DNA of 64,000 nt from Apostichopus japonicus. Taxonomy: Eukaryota > Echinodermata > Holothuroidea > Aspidochirotida > Stichopodidae. The translations under genes were made by a program, and so were the position numbers. Within the stretch, counting starts at the first letter, position 1. Every line of letters begins with the position of its first letter. Positions 1 to 11,339 of this stretch are shown one piece after another. The DNA is taken from the NCBI RefSeq assembly GCF_037975245.1, contig NC_092576.1, positions 14,588,611 through 14,652,610 of the forward strand, written 5' to 3'. Under the pieces are notes generated by a model. It was given only the letters and a program-made list of their open reading frames with translations, had not been told where the DNA came from and did not search any database.

Positions 1-49
<49 letters not shown>
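1..49. repeat. (AT)n microsatellite at left edge
   Basis: Pure AT dinucleotide run cut by the window edge. The first duplicated unit begins directly after it, exactly as the second unit begins after the (TA)n tract ending near 9524. Duplication breakpoints therefore lie in TA repeats. Confidence 0.95.
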
Positions 50-50
<1 letters not shown>

Positions 51-487
51 CCAACATTTTTCGGAAAGTATATACAACGAAGGAACGGTGGCAGCCCTAG
101 GGGAAAGGAAGTGTTTCTTGCTACAGTATTAAGACAACGTTGCTTTTTTCTGACTCTCTTTACAGTGTTCTTCAGGATAGTTCTGTCATTATAAAGCATA
201 TTCAGTACCACTAAGTTTGGAAACAGCTTTGCTCCTCTTAGAACTACTTCACATTTCCTACGTGCTGATAGTACGTGAGGTGTTGGCTCTTGAAAGACAA
301 TGCGATACAAAAGATCGTACTATCATGAACAATGGCACGAGCATGTAAGGGAATCTGATTGAAATAGTGGCACGATTCAGTTGTAACTTTACCATCGTAT
401 AGACAGATTTAAGAAACTATGTTTAGTCACAATCTCAGCTCCTTTCCCCTCCTTTCCTTTCGTATCACTCATCTGACTCATTAACAG

Positions 488-726
488 TTGAGTGTTAGCT
501 CAGTGGTTAACGCCGGTGCCTTCCAATCATAAGATCCCCGGTTCGAGTGACTCCAAGATTAATGTATGTCGTTCAGTTGCAGAGTTGTTGGCAATTAGCG
601 GTTCGTAATCATGGACGTTAAATATGAACGTAAGAGACTGACTTCGGTCAAACATACATATTGGACGTATTTGCTTGTCTATGGCATTGCATAAACAATC
701 GAAAGATGGGATAATAATGACACTAG
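488..726 (+). mobile_element. tRNA-derived SINE, family 1, unit A copy
   Basis: The head has an A-box-like stretch (tagctcagtggttaacg near 494) and a B-box-like stretch (ggttcgagtgactcc at 541-555), the internal RNA polymerase III promoter elements of tRNA genes. A shared non-tRNA body follows, with the landmark gacttcggtca near 638. Related copies occur at 9962-10200, 51985-52225 and, on the minus strand, 59700-59897. The tRNA-like head does not fold as a clean functional tRNA because the B box carries extra bases. Confidence 0.8.
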
Positions 727-939
727 ACAAAGTAGACTAGTGTCAATACTGCAGATATCCCTGAGAAAGAATAAACCTATTAGCGTGCACGAGGCTTACT
801 ATTGTAACACTCATAGAACAACATTTCTAACTCTACTCATTATCGGATAAATATCTTTAATTTCAACGCTATCTAGGCCACCTTGCAACTATATACTTCT
901 ATATTATTGACACTCTTTACGACGTTTAACCTCTAATCA

Positions 940-1578
940 TACCATGCACAAGAACATGGATTCAATAGCCCTTGACTTTAGGCTCAGGCTAAGCATAGGC
1001 TAACTTCACAAACAGACAAGTAGCTTCAGACAGAGTGTAAAATATCACTAACCAGCCATGGATATTCTGTTTATGTCTTTAAATGTCGCCCTCTTCTTCT
1101 CTGCAACCATATCATTGGAAACGTTCGAACAATTAAGACAAAGAACGATGGCAAGATATATCTAACGTGTAGACTACACTGCAAGCAATGCAGAGAACTG
1201 CCCAAAACGTGTTGATATAGACGCCTATGAAAAGACAACAAAATATTTCCATTGACAAACCACTGTGTGTGACGGGATAGTAAATAATAGAATATAATTG
1301 TACGCGCAGCGCACGCACGAAGGTATTATGTACGTACAGCATGCATAGATACAGTTATTGCAGACATTGATATGAGCGCTCTTGTATATATCACCGTACG
1401 TATGCGCGCACGGGGGGGGGGGAGGGTCAGACTATTACGCGATAGCTACACTAAGCCTACACTTAATTGTGTAAAGCAGAATACTGTGTTAGTTTCGTCA
1501 TGCTGCGTCGATCAAATAACAATTTACGTGTGTGAATAAACACAATGCAAGGAGTAAACTTGTCTAAAAAGCCAGTTG
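940..1578 (+). repeat. Internal direct repeat A1
   Basis: About 640 bp repeated at 1865-2518 and again in unit B (10414-11050 and 11340-11995). It holds a palindromic gtacgtac-rich section and a G run near 1412. Short ORFs on both strands recur in the copies but have no recognisable domain, so no gene is called. Confidence 0.85.
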
Positions 1579-1864
1579 GGACAATTTCCCAAAACTAATA
1601 CCTCTCTAAACTCTACGCCAATATCATGCTCTCAAAGCACGGGTATTGACAGTACAAACAGTTCCTAACCTTGATCTGATAGAAACATGATATTCATACT
1701 GTACGTACTGACAATACGAGTGCTCTGAAAGCGGTACAAATCACTACTGCAGTATAGAAAACATTGTCCCGACAAGGTGATATAAACATTAGTAGCTGAA
1801 CATGCTAACGACAGCTTATTCATGCCACCTTCCTCAACAGAGATTTGATATTCAGGGTTGGAAA

Positions 1865-2518
1865 ATGTCATGCATAAGAACATGGATTCACAAACAAGTC
1901 TTTTGCCTAGACTATCCGCGCAGGATAAGCATAGGCTAACTTCACAAACAGACAAGCAGCTTCAGACAGAGTGTAAAATATCACTAACCAGCCATGGATA
2001 TTCTGTTTATGTCTTTAAATGTCGCCCTCTTCTTCTCTGCAACCATATCATTGGAAACGTTCGAACAATTAAGACAAAGAACGATGGCAAGATATATCTA
2101 ACGTGTAGACTACACTGCAAGCAATGCAGAGAACTGCCCAAAACGTGTTGATATGGACGCCTATGAAAAGACAACAAAATATTTCCATTGACAAACCACT
2201 GCGTGTGACGGGATAGTAAATAAAAGAATATAAATGTACGCGCAGCGCACGCACGAGGGTAATATGTACGTACAGCATGCATAGATACAGTTATTGCAGA
2301 CATTGATATGAGCGCTCTTGCATATATCACCGTACGTACGCGCGCACGGGGAGGAAAAGGGTCAGCCTATCACGCGATAGCTATACTAAGCCTACGCTTA
2401 GTTTTGTAAAGCAGAAGACCGTGTTGGTTTCGCCATGCAGTTTCGGTCAAATAACAATTTACGTGTGTGAATAATCTCAATGCAAGGAGTAAACCTGTCT
2501 AAACAGCCAGTTGGCTGT
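1865..2518 (+). repeat. Internal direct repeat A2
   Basis: Second copy of the 640-bp repeat, about 925 bp downstream of A1. The copies are separated by about 290 bp of single-copy sequence (1579-1864). The same spacing in unit B shows that this tandem event predates the larger duplication. Confidence 0.85.
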
Positions 2519-3245
2519 TATGAACAGGAAAGTAAAACAAAAGATGAACAAACACTAGAAAAATTGGAAACATCGGAATAATAATTAAAAACAGACGACA
2601 GAGAATTACCTCAAACTAAAACAGTAAACAGACTAAGAGAACAAAACAAGAAAAAATGCAATTTTCACTTTCGAAATTAGATGGGTTGGGTGGGAAGGTG
2701 TAATTACAGGATACACAACATGGAAGTTTATTCTCGCCTTTATAGGATAAACAGAAAAAGGCGTTGGCGTTAAATTAGTCTAAAGTTTGCAAGACTCAGT
2801 TGTACGCTGATAGCAGAAGGTACATGTCGCATTACAGCTTACTTTGCATGATAACATGTTTTAAAGAAACGGTAAAAATTACTATTCCAAAAGATAAGAA
2901 GAGATGCATGGAGCAGTTTACATTTTGTGAACACAGTTCCCAATTAATGTAATTATTTTATCAGGTTTACAAATCTAACTGAAAATGCTAATGTAAAAAC
3001 AGACTGACAAATCAAGTTTAGTTACGAACTCATTATTGTATCTTAATTCTTAGAAGCTTCATGTAAAATAAGTAATTAATGCGATTAAAGTATTGAGTCG
3101 ACTTTGAATGGGAACGTTCCCCCTCATATCTAGTGGATCTCGTCACTCTCGAGATGAGAAGTTAGGTGACGTCACATATTGTTGCAAATTGTAGGTTTGC
3201 TAATAAAAGGATTTGATCGGATTTGTATCTTTCTTAAATGTTTTC
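2519..3245. other. Non-coding stretch, nothing recognised
   Basis: AT-rich sequence identical or nearly so in unit B (11996-12734). No long ORF, repeat or RNA motif was seen. Confidence 0.5.
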
Positions 3246-3253
3246 ATCGACTT

Positions 3254-4491
3254 CAGGCGCGGCGGAACGGGAAAATTATTGGGGGGGCTAATATGTGGAA
3301 ACTATCTAAGCGGAGCGCCACCATCGGTTGGCGCGGAGCGTACAAGAAAATTTGGGGTTTTTCAACCCCCCCAGATGGCCGGAAACGGCACTTACCGAGT
3401 GTTTTATGCTGCGAATACCTAGCCCTAAAACATGGGTCTCAAGCCTGCAATTTCTCAGATTGCACGTATAAATCTGTAAAAACATTGTAATTTGTATATT
3501 CGATGGTGTTTTAAGAGAGTATACTCGACGTGTACTCGCAGAGACGTTTTTGAGTGTAGTAAATTACTACTTGCAATTAAATGCAATAATTACAAGGGCG
3601 TCGGAAGCTATTTTTGATTGGTACGGCGGTTCAGAGTGTGGCCAAATATCATAATTATCGGGGGACATTTGGTAGGTCAAACTACGCTACGCGCCACCAT
3701 GGTTGGCGCGGAGCGTAATGGAGAAAATTTTGAAAATATGCCTCCCAGATTGCAGGAAATGGCACTTGCCGGGCTTGAAAGCAAGACCCCTGCCATGCCA
3801 GAGTAGTCACATTTAGCCTACTTGCCGTCATCATTATTGAAAATCATTGAAACATATACCTCCGAGATTTTTTTTTCTCCATTTTTTAGTCCTACTTTTT
3901 TTTGCGTCGTGAATATTGGTCCGGCGTTCGGCGGACCTGCCCGTAACGGCTCCGACGCCCTGAATTAAATAAATGTCATAAGAAAAAACAGAAAGCATTT
4001 CTTAATGTCAACAAATGGGTAATTCCAAAACCATGTGCAGTTGCCAACAAATTTCTATGACCTAGCACTGTCATCATGTCATGAATGCATGTACCCAATA
4101 CAGTACAGGTGAAATGCTAATATTGTGTTTTTGTTCGTTTAATAATTGATTGCGTTTAAAAAATAAAGCCATGTTCCACGCCTTGCGTGTACTCGTAGTG
4201 TAAACGCAAATGTTCATGAGTGTAGCGTTTAGCTTATTACCCTCTTATTTAAAACACTAATATTCGATGAGGCATGATACAGACAATCAATTATCATATT
4301 TAATTATTACACCTATATGTAGTATACGTGTGCATCGGACAGATCGACAAGTGTGCATTAAAAAATGGGCAGATGTACGTTTCGGAGCCTTGGTAAATAT
4401 TGGGGGGGCTTATCATGCTTTTGCCCCCTCAACTTTTTCATTGGGGGGCTGAGCCCCCCCAAGCCCCCCCCCCCCGGTTCCGCCGCCACTG
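3254..4491 (+). mobile_element. hAT-like non-autonomous DNA transposon, unit A
   Basis: Imperfect terminal inverted repeats: the left end starts CAGGCGCGGCGGAACGGG and the right end finishes CGCCGCCACTG. Flanking 8-bp direct repeats are atcgactt (3246-3253) and atctactt (4492-4499), which differ at one base. Internal gcgccaccat / ttggcgcg palindromic motifs near 3317 and 3691 recur in the smaller element at 16484-16779. An 8-bp target duplication with CAG-starting termini is typical of the hAT superfamily. No transposase is present. Short ORFs inside are not treated as genes. Confidence 0.8.
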
Positions 4492-4499
4492 ATCTACTT

Positions 4500-5472
4500 C
4501 TGTTATAGTCCAGATTGGTATTTACATTTACTAAGAATGCTTAATTTATAATTCTCACTTCCGTACTACGACCTCGAGGCTCACCGTCCTACAGATATTG
4601 GCATTATTATGAATAAGATATTTTCTTAATAAGTTTTTCCCCCCTTCTCAACCTTTTCCACTCATGTATTATTTATATCTAAGATTTCGTAACCTGTGAC
4701 TTCCATTAGCTTAAATTACAGAGTATGGAAAGGCCCCTAAAAAAGCTATCACGGAATATGCATTTATAATCCCAATAATTGGCATGGAGGTCAAACTTCT
4801 GTCATATGAACGAAGAAGATGAAAGCTTTCATTTCGTTATGAACATCATCGTCAAGTTGTCTACTTTTGACTGAGGACTCGCTAACATGGCTTGTTTGCT
4901 TTAAGTTCGTTTGATTCTTTCATTATTTATTGGTGCTTGTTTCTTTTTATATGTGAGTAGGTCATCTCATCGTTTGCTGAAATTCCAATTCACGACCGAT
5001 TTCGTCTTTTTGGGACTCATCAGGTGAAGGTAGGAATAGATCACCGGTCATTATAGCCACAGTGTTTCTACTGGTGTGAATGCGTATTAATGACTTAAAA
5101 CGGAATTTTTGTGGTGTGTTGATCTTTAATAATTTTACATATGTCTGTCATACTACTTGCTACACGTTCAGTTCAGGGGGAAAAATCCATTTTGGCTCAA
5201 AGAAGTGGTAGTTCTGTGTACATTGTCAGCTTTAAAGCACCAGGACAGCTCTAATTTTGCAGTATTAACAAGTTCTTACTAATCACTTTCATCTTTCGTC
5301 ATTGCAATCATTATTTTTATCATCGCCGGCGTCGTGGTCTTCGCAGTGATCGTTGTTTTCTTTCTTAACTTCAAAGAAGATGGCGGATCATTTGTCATTT
5401 GCTTAAATCAGTTTATGAATGATGTAAACAAATCAACATACGCAACTAATGTTTCCCTTTTCATCACTACAG
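4500..5472. other. Upstream region of LRR gene copy A
   Basis: No coding potential seen. It holds a hammerhead-like core on the minus strand (5001-5023) and ends in a pyrimidine-rich 3' splice site (…cactacag at 5472). This suggests a 5' UTR intron upstream of the LRR coding exon. The equivalent in unit B is 13994-14967, with the acceptor at 14967. Confidence 0.45.
5001..5023 (-). ncRNA. Hammerhead-like ribozyme core, unit A
   Basis: On the minus strand this reads CTGATGA, a 3-bp stem GTC/GAC with a short A-rich loop, then GAA. This is the conserved hammerhead order. A 7-bp stem can form between minus 5049-5043 and 5000-4994 with one G-U pair. The base at the expected cleavage position is G, which hammerheads do not tolerate, so this is probably a decayed relic of a retroelement or satellite ribozyme. 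Confidence 0.35.
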
Positions 5473-5520
5473 ATATCCTCTTCGCTCTAACCCGGAAACG
5501 AGCATTGTAGTTATTTGACC

Positions 5521-6959
5521 ATGAAAGGGTATTGCATTTACATCCTGGTCTTGGCGACGTATACAAACTGCCTAGAACCTTGCCCAAAGGAATGCTATTG
5601 TCCTGGATGGCGTATCTTTCAGTGTGATGGAAATCTCATGAACATCACCAAATTCCCTGTGTTAGAACACTTGGATGTGGGAAACCTTATCATTATCAAC
5701 ACCGATATTTCAAGTTTAACGAGTGGAGAAGTCATTCTGCCTTTTTTCCCAAACCTTATATAGCCGTTGCTCTGAAATTCTGCAACATTAGATCAATCAA
5801 TAATTTAATTTTCAATGCCACGCGAGAGGTTGAAAGTGTGGACATAGCTTACAACTATCTCACATCGGTGCCTGTTGAAAGTTTTCAAGTTCTTACGCAA
5901 TTGACCATCCTTGACCTCAGTGGAAACATGATAGCTCAAGTGGAGGCCTTCTCGTTTTCGTGCTGTGATAAACTGATGTTTATTCAACTTCGCGAAAATT
6001 TGATAACGAAAGCACGCTATGAAGCTACAGACGGACTGGTTCAACTTCATACGTTACAATTGTCGAACAACGTATTCGAAAGTTTTCCATTTCCGACAGA
6101 AAACGAGACCACTTTCTTTGTAAAAAGTCTATCTTTAGCATCAAATAACATTTTGAAATTAAACGTTGCGGTTCCCACCAAATTCCCAACTTGTTCGCAT
6201 CTCGATTTATCAGGTAATTATTTAATTGCATTAGACGACTACGGATTGCACGGTTTCCCTCATCTCAAAACGCTGAGAGCTCCACGAAATAATATTTCTT
6301 TGGTTGGAAAATCTCTTTTCGGAGACGAACCACATGGCCTTCAGGCGTTAGTTTTGCACGAAAATGACATACGTGAGATACCATCGATGCTCTTGACCAG
6401 ACTACCCAACCTAACGACTCTTTCACTTGCAAAGAACAACATTTCTAATATCCACAATTTTGCTTTTGAGCATAATTCTAACTTGAAGTACATCAATCTA
6501 GATGAGAATAATATTTATACGTGTTCGCCATTGGCTTTAGTTGGTTTGGATAATCTTGAAATCCTGCATATTTCTTTCAACCAGTTATCTTTCCTACCGA
6601 TCGAATTTTCCCAGGTTAATCATGACTTTGGACTTTATTTACGTGGGCACAATTGGAGATGTGACTGCTCAATAAAGTTTCTATATGATTGGTTTCAAAA
6701 GACAAGCTTTTTCCGTTACCCTGTGAACTGTAACACACCATTAGAATTGAATGGTAAGAACTTATTGGAGTTAGAATTAAAAGATTTTTGTACCGACGGT
6801 GATGTTACCACGCAATCTGTAGCCACTACTATAGTGCTGAATAATGATATTACAAGACAGTTTGTGTTGCAGACTAAATCCATTATCATAGTATTGATGG
6901 TATTGGTAATGGTTATATTGGTTTTGTGCCTCTTCAAATGGTCTATTCGAAACAACTAA
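5521..6959 (+). pseudogene. LRR transmembrane receptor, frameshifted copy
   Basis: Paralogue of the intact gene at 15016-16431. It opens with the same signal peptide and LRRNT cysteine cluster. Near 5757 the sequence reads cttatatag where copy B has cttatag, a TA gain that gives a TAG stop at 5761-5763 after 80 codons. The rest continues in another frame to TAA at 6957-6959, retaining the LRRs, the LRRCT cysteines, a threonine-containing stalk and a hydrophobic C-terminal segment. The distal part carries seven extra codons before the membrane segment compared with copy B. The remaining frame is otherwise open, so the break is recent, polymorphic or an assembly error. Many residues differ from copy B, mostly within LRR strands. 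Translation from the internal ATG at 5838 would lack a signal peptide. Confidence 0.85.
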
Positions 6960-8000
6960 ATACCTTGCATGCGTTTTTCTCGTATGTATTAGCTGCGTTA
7001 AAAATTCTACAAATATCATACTTTCATGATATTTGTGTATACTATACAACTATACATCTTAAGGTTATAACTGTACATCATATTATGCTATGCTTTGCTG
7101 TTTTATGTTATGTTATGTTATTACATACCATATTATACTATCATGTTATATTTCTTATACTGTACTGTATATCTTATGTTATAAATGTTATGCTGCACCA
7201 TATGTTGTGCTTTTTTTAAATGTGTCTAAAATGTCAAACGAGTTATTGTTTCATTGAAGGATGACTTTAGGAATTGCAAAGTTATAGGTTTGCTATGTTG
7301 TAGATCATTGAAACAGACAGACACTCACGCAAACATAAAGATAGATTCTCGTTCTGTTTTATTCTGGCTCCTTCTCCAAATCTAGGTTCTGTCGATTATC
7401 TTACAACTCTCAAAGATCGTTAACAGTTTAAGCAATGACCGATATTATATGCACGGATTTCAACTGTGGTAAAGTTTAGTTACCTAAGCAACTAGCTATT
7501 ATTATGTGGATGCTATGTAAGAGCAAGACTAAAGCTTTGTAAAATCCTACCTTGAAAACCTTCCAGAGTTTTAGCATATCTTAAAATTGATCATGATCGT
7601 AGAAATCTCAATAGCTATAGAAACATTACTAGCACTTGAATTTTGCTTAAATATTTTATTTGAAAATATAACATAACAGGAATAATCTACTTTTGTGAAA
7701 TGTCAGGAATAAACTGTTCTTCATTTCTCACTTTTACTTTGTTTCCTATACAGTAACCTACATTGTGCCGTACACATAATTATAATGGTAGAAGGAAAAG
7801 GAGGGGGAGAGGGAACGGGGGAGGAATTCAAAACTTTCCCCAACGTTTACCACTAGATAAATCCAGTGCTCTCTCCATGTAAACAATTGAAACATATCTG
7901 CTGTTATTTTGCTGAATGTGTGTGGGAACAGATTCCTCAAAATTAAAGTTGTTTAATATAAAATAATAAAAATAATAAATATAAATATAAAATTAATCAT

Positions 8001-8008
<8 letters not shown>
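6960..8008. other. 3' flank of LRR copy A
   Basis: No gene seen. 7060-7215 holds about one unit of the ATGTTATGC-rich satellite that is expanded at 18.0-18.6 kb. 7290-7560 is a diverged match to 16790-17065, with the shared landmark gttctg(t/c)cgattat. The rest is AT-rich. Confidence 0.5.

Positions 8009-8031
<23 letters not shown>
8009..8031. repeat. (TA)n microsatellite
   Basis: Short TA run close to the 3' end of the minus-strand Penelope-like remnant. Confidence 0.9.
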
Positions 8032-8036
<5 letters not shown>

Positions 8037-8149
8037 AAAGATAAACAAGCGAATATTTTTAACATATTCAAGGGCTAATATACATCCGAAGACGACAATA
8101 GTGATAAACATGAGTGAACGATTAGAACAACCAGCAATAAAAAGTAAAT

Positions 8150-9264
8150 AGGGATTAGAATAGCTCCAACCCGTAGCTCGCTACGTTTCTATTTAAGTCA
8201 GCATTTAAGTCTTTTATTAGGAGACTCTCTTTAATCTTCCCTCTGAACCACTGGGGTTCAATACCAATAGCGGCACAATGGTCAACAAAAGTAGGCAGAT
8301 TATGTTTGTGCGCAGTACAATGAAGGTTAATAGCGCCTTTCTGACCACGAAAAGAGCTCATCAGATGTTCTTTGAATCTATCCTTAAGCCGTCTATTGGT
8401 TTCTCCGACATAAAAGGAATCACAGTCTGGGCAGTTTATCCTATATACAACATTGTTGGCATAATCTAACTTATAAGCATCCTTGAAATTGAACAAAGCA
8501 GAAATTTTCTTTTGCAGAAAACTTATTTTGATATGAATATTTTCATCACAAAACCCTTTAATTTAACTACCTATAAAGTCTTAGCGAGTTTATCACTGCT
8601 GGGGCCACAGTATGGTACTTTAACAAAAGCAGTATATTCTTTGGTCTCCCCATGATCAAATTTAATTACAGGACTTATGCCCAGTTGTTTTCTTAATTTA
8701 GAAGTATAGCTCTCCATTTCATGCAACAACTTCCTAGGGTAACCATTTAAAGTCAAAATGCGTCTAGTAAATTGCAATCCATGAACGAACAAGGAATCCG
8801 ACGAACACAATCTACGTGCGCGTTCATGCAAAGCCCTTATAACCAAAATGTTATACTTTTGGGGGCACCAGGAAGTTTAGGACAAATTTGGATCAATTTC
8901 TTCTCAAGGTGGCACATAAACAAGTTGGCTAAACAGACACTCAAGGAAGGGCACACCCATCAATTTGCTCATACATAGAAATGTTAAAAATAAAGTGGGA
9001 TGTAGCTGCTTTAAGCAATAATTTCCTAAGATCAACACGTTCAATTGTACAAAACAATGCGTTTTTGTATATATATGTTAGTCAGAATAACATAAATTGT
9101 ATATTCCATAGGAACATTGGTGAATAAAGAAATTACATCAAAACTAGCCATTAAAGAGTCATGGTTCAGAGAAAGATTCTGAATTTCCGAACAGAAACTG
9201 AACGAATCCTTGGCAGTCAAATCATCAGTTGTAAAACTGTTTAACAGCCCCGATAAAAGATAAA
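8150..9264 (-). mobile_element. Decayed Penelope-like retroelement (RT plus GIY-YIG)
   Basis: Read on the minus strand from 9264. A reverse-transcriptase motif A block (SFDVISLFTNVP, near 9105-9140) is followed by a frameshift and a damaged QIDGCA block near 8950. An RT thumb region occupies 8846-8571 (91 codons), and a GIY-YIG endonuclease domain occupies 8496-8155 (113 codons). That domain contains VYRINCPDC, FYVGETNRRL and RFKEH, with Cys/His residues (CPDC, LHC, HKH) typical of Penelope-like elements. Frameshifts and stops separate the blocks, so the element cannot encode a working protein. It lies between the two duplicated units and is flanked by TA microsatellites on both sides. Confidence 0.88.
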
Positions 9265-9265
<1 letters not shown>

Positions 9266-9334
<69 letters not shown>

Positions 9335-9484
9335 GTATATGTATATGTAAATATATATATATAATATACATATTTATATATATATATATATAAATGTATA
9401 CATATATATATTTATATATATATACATATATAAATGTATATATATATATATAATATACATATATATATATATATATATTTACAT

Positions 9485-9523
<39 letters not shown>

Positions 9524-9524
9524 A
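9266..9524. repeat. Long (TA)n microsatellite with variants
   Basis: TA-rich tract with interspersed TATGTATA and TAAATATA variants. It separates the Penelope-like remnant from duplicated unit B. ORFs inside are low-complexity artefacts. Confidence 0.95.
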
Positions 9525-9961
9525 CCAACATTTTTCGGAAAGTATTTACAACGAAGGAACGGTGGCAGCCCTAGGGGAAAGGAAGTGTTTCTTGCTACAG
9601 TATTAAGACAACGTTGCTTTTTTCTGACTCTCTTTACAGTGTTCTTCAGGATAGTTCTGTCATTATAAAGCATATTCAGTACCACTAAGTTTGGAAACAG
9701 CTTTGCTCCTCTTAGAACTACTTCACATTTCCTACGTGCTGATAGTACGTGAGGTGTTGGCTCTTGAAAGACAATGCGATACAAAAGATCGTACTATCAT
9801 GAACAATGGCACGAGCATGTAAGGGAATCTGATTGAAATAGTGGCACGATTCAGTTGTAACTTTACCATCGTATAGACAGATTTAAGAAACTATGTTTAG
9901 TCACAATCTCAGCTCCTTTCCCCTCCTTTCCTTTCGTATCACTCATCTGACTCATTAACAG

Positions 9962-10200
9962 TTGAGTGTTAGCTCAGTGGTTAACGCCGGTGCCTTCCAA
10001 TCATAAGATCCCCGGTTCGAGTGACTCCAAGATTAATGTATGTCGTTCAGTTGCAGAGTTGTTGGCAATTAGCGGTTCGTAATCATGGACGTTAAATATG
10101 AACGTAAGAGACTGACTTCGGTCAAACATACATATTGGACGTATTTGCTTGTCTATGGCATTGCATAAACAATCGAAAGATGGGATAATAATGACACTAG
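9962..10200 (+). mobile_element. tRNA-derived SINE, family 1, unit B copy
   Basis: Near-identical to the copy at 488-726. It lies at the same place in the duplicated unit, so it was inherited through the segmental duplication and is not a second insertion. Confidence 0.8.
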
Positions 10201-10413
10201 ACAAAGTAGACTAGTGTCAATACAGCAGATATCCCTGAGAAAGAATAAACCTATTAGCGTGCACGAGGCTTACTATTGTAACACTCATAGAACAACATTT
10301 CTAACTCTACTCATTATCGGATAAATATCTTTAATTTCAACGCTATCTAGGCCACCTTGCAACTATATACTTCTATATTATTGACACTCTTTACGACGTT
10401 TAACCTCTAATCA

Positions 10414-11050
10414 TACCATGCACAAGAACATGGATTCAATAGCCCTTGACTTTAGGCTCAGGCTAAGCATAGGCTAACTTCACAAACAGACAAGCAGCTT
10501 CAGACAGAGTGTAAAATATCACTAACCAGCCATGGATATTCTGTTTATGTCTTTAAATGTCGCCCTCTTCTTCTCTGCAAACATATCATTGGAAACGTTC
10601 GAACAATTAAGACAAAGAACGATGGCAAGATATATCCAACGTGTAGACTACACTGCAAGCAATGCAGAGAACTGCCCAAAACGTGTTGATATAGACGCCT
10701 ATGAAAAGACAACAAAATATTTCCATTGACAAACCACTGTGTGTGACGGGATAGTAAATAATAGAATATAATTGTACGCGCAGCGCACGCACGAAGGTAT
10801 TATGTACGTACAGCATGCATAGATACAGTTATTGCAGACATTGATATGAGCGCTCTTGTATATATCACCGTACGTATGCGCGCACGGGGGGGGGGGGGGG
10901 GTCAGACTATTACGCGATAGCTACACTAAGCCTACACTTAATTGTGTAAAGCAGAATACTGTGTTAGTTTCGTCATGCTGCGTCGATCAAATAACAATTT
11001 ACGTGTGTGAATAATCTCAATGCAAGGAGTAAACTTGTCTAAAAAGCCAG
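10414..11050 (+). repeat. Internal direct repeat B1
   Basis: Unit B counterpart of 940-1578. The G run near 10887 is longer than in A1. Confidence 0.85.
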
Positions 11051-11339
11051 TTGGGACAATTTCCCAAAACTAATACCTCTCTAAACTCTACGCCAATATC
11101 ATGCTCTCAAAGCACGGGTATTGACAGTACAAACAGTTCCTAACCTTGATCTGATAGAAACATGATATTCATACTGTACGTACTGACAATACGAGTGCTC
11201 TGAAAGCGGTACATATCACTACTGCAGTATAGAAAACATTGTCCCGACAAGGTGATATAAACATTAGTAGCTGAACATGCTAACGACAGCTTATTCATGC
11301 CACCTTCCTCAACAGAGATTTGATATTCAGGGTTGGAAA

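Larger units (their letters stand above)
50..7560 (+). repeat. Tandem segmental duplication, unit A
   Basis: This stretch matches about 9525-17065 in the same order and orientation: SINE, internal repeat pair, hAT-like element, LRR receptor gene and diverged 3' flank. The offset is about 9.47-9.50 kb. From about 50 to 5370 the copies are nearly identical by eye, with scattered single changes, a 16-bp-scale indel near 3121 and homopolymer length differences. From about 5370 through the gene they differ at several percent. After the gene only patchy similarity remains, for example 7375-7560 against 16890-17065. The ends are approximate because the 3' flank fades out. Confidence 0.93.

Noticed and set aside
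1133-1342. A 69-codon minus-strand ORF recurring at 1133, 2069, 10607 and 11544
   Set aside because: All four copies lie in near-identical duplicated DNA, so conservation is explained by repeat identity. No domain is recognisable, and one copy differs at indel-prone sites.
1858-2151. Cysteine-containing 97-codon plus-strand ORF, repeated in unit B
   Set aside because: It overlaps the duplicated repeat and antisense ORFs, with no signal peptide, splice support or known cysteine pattern.
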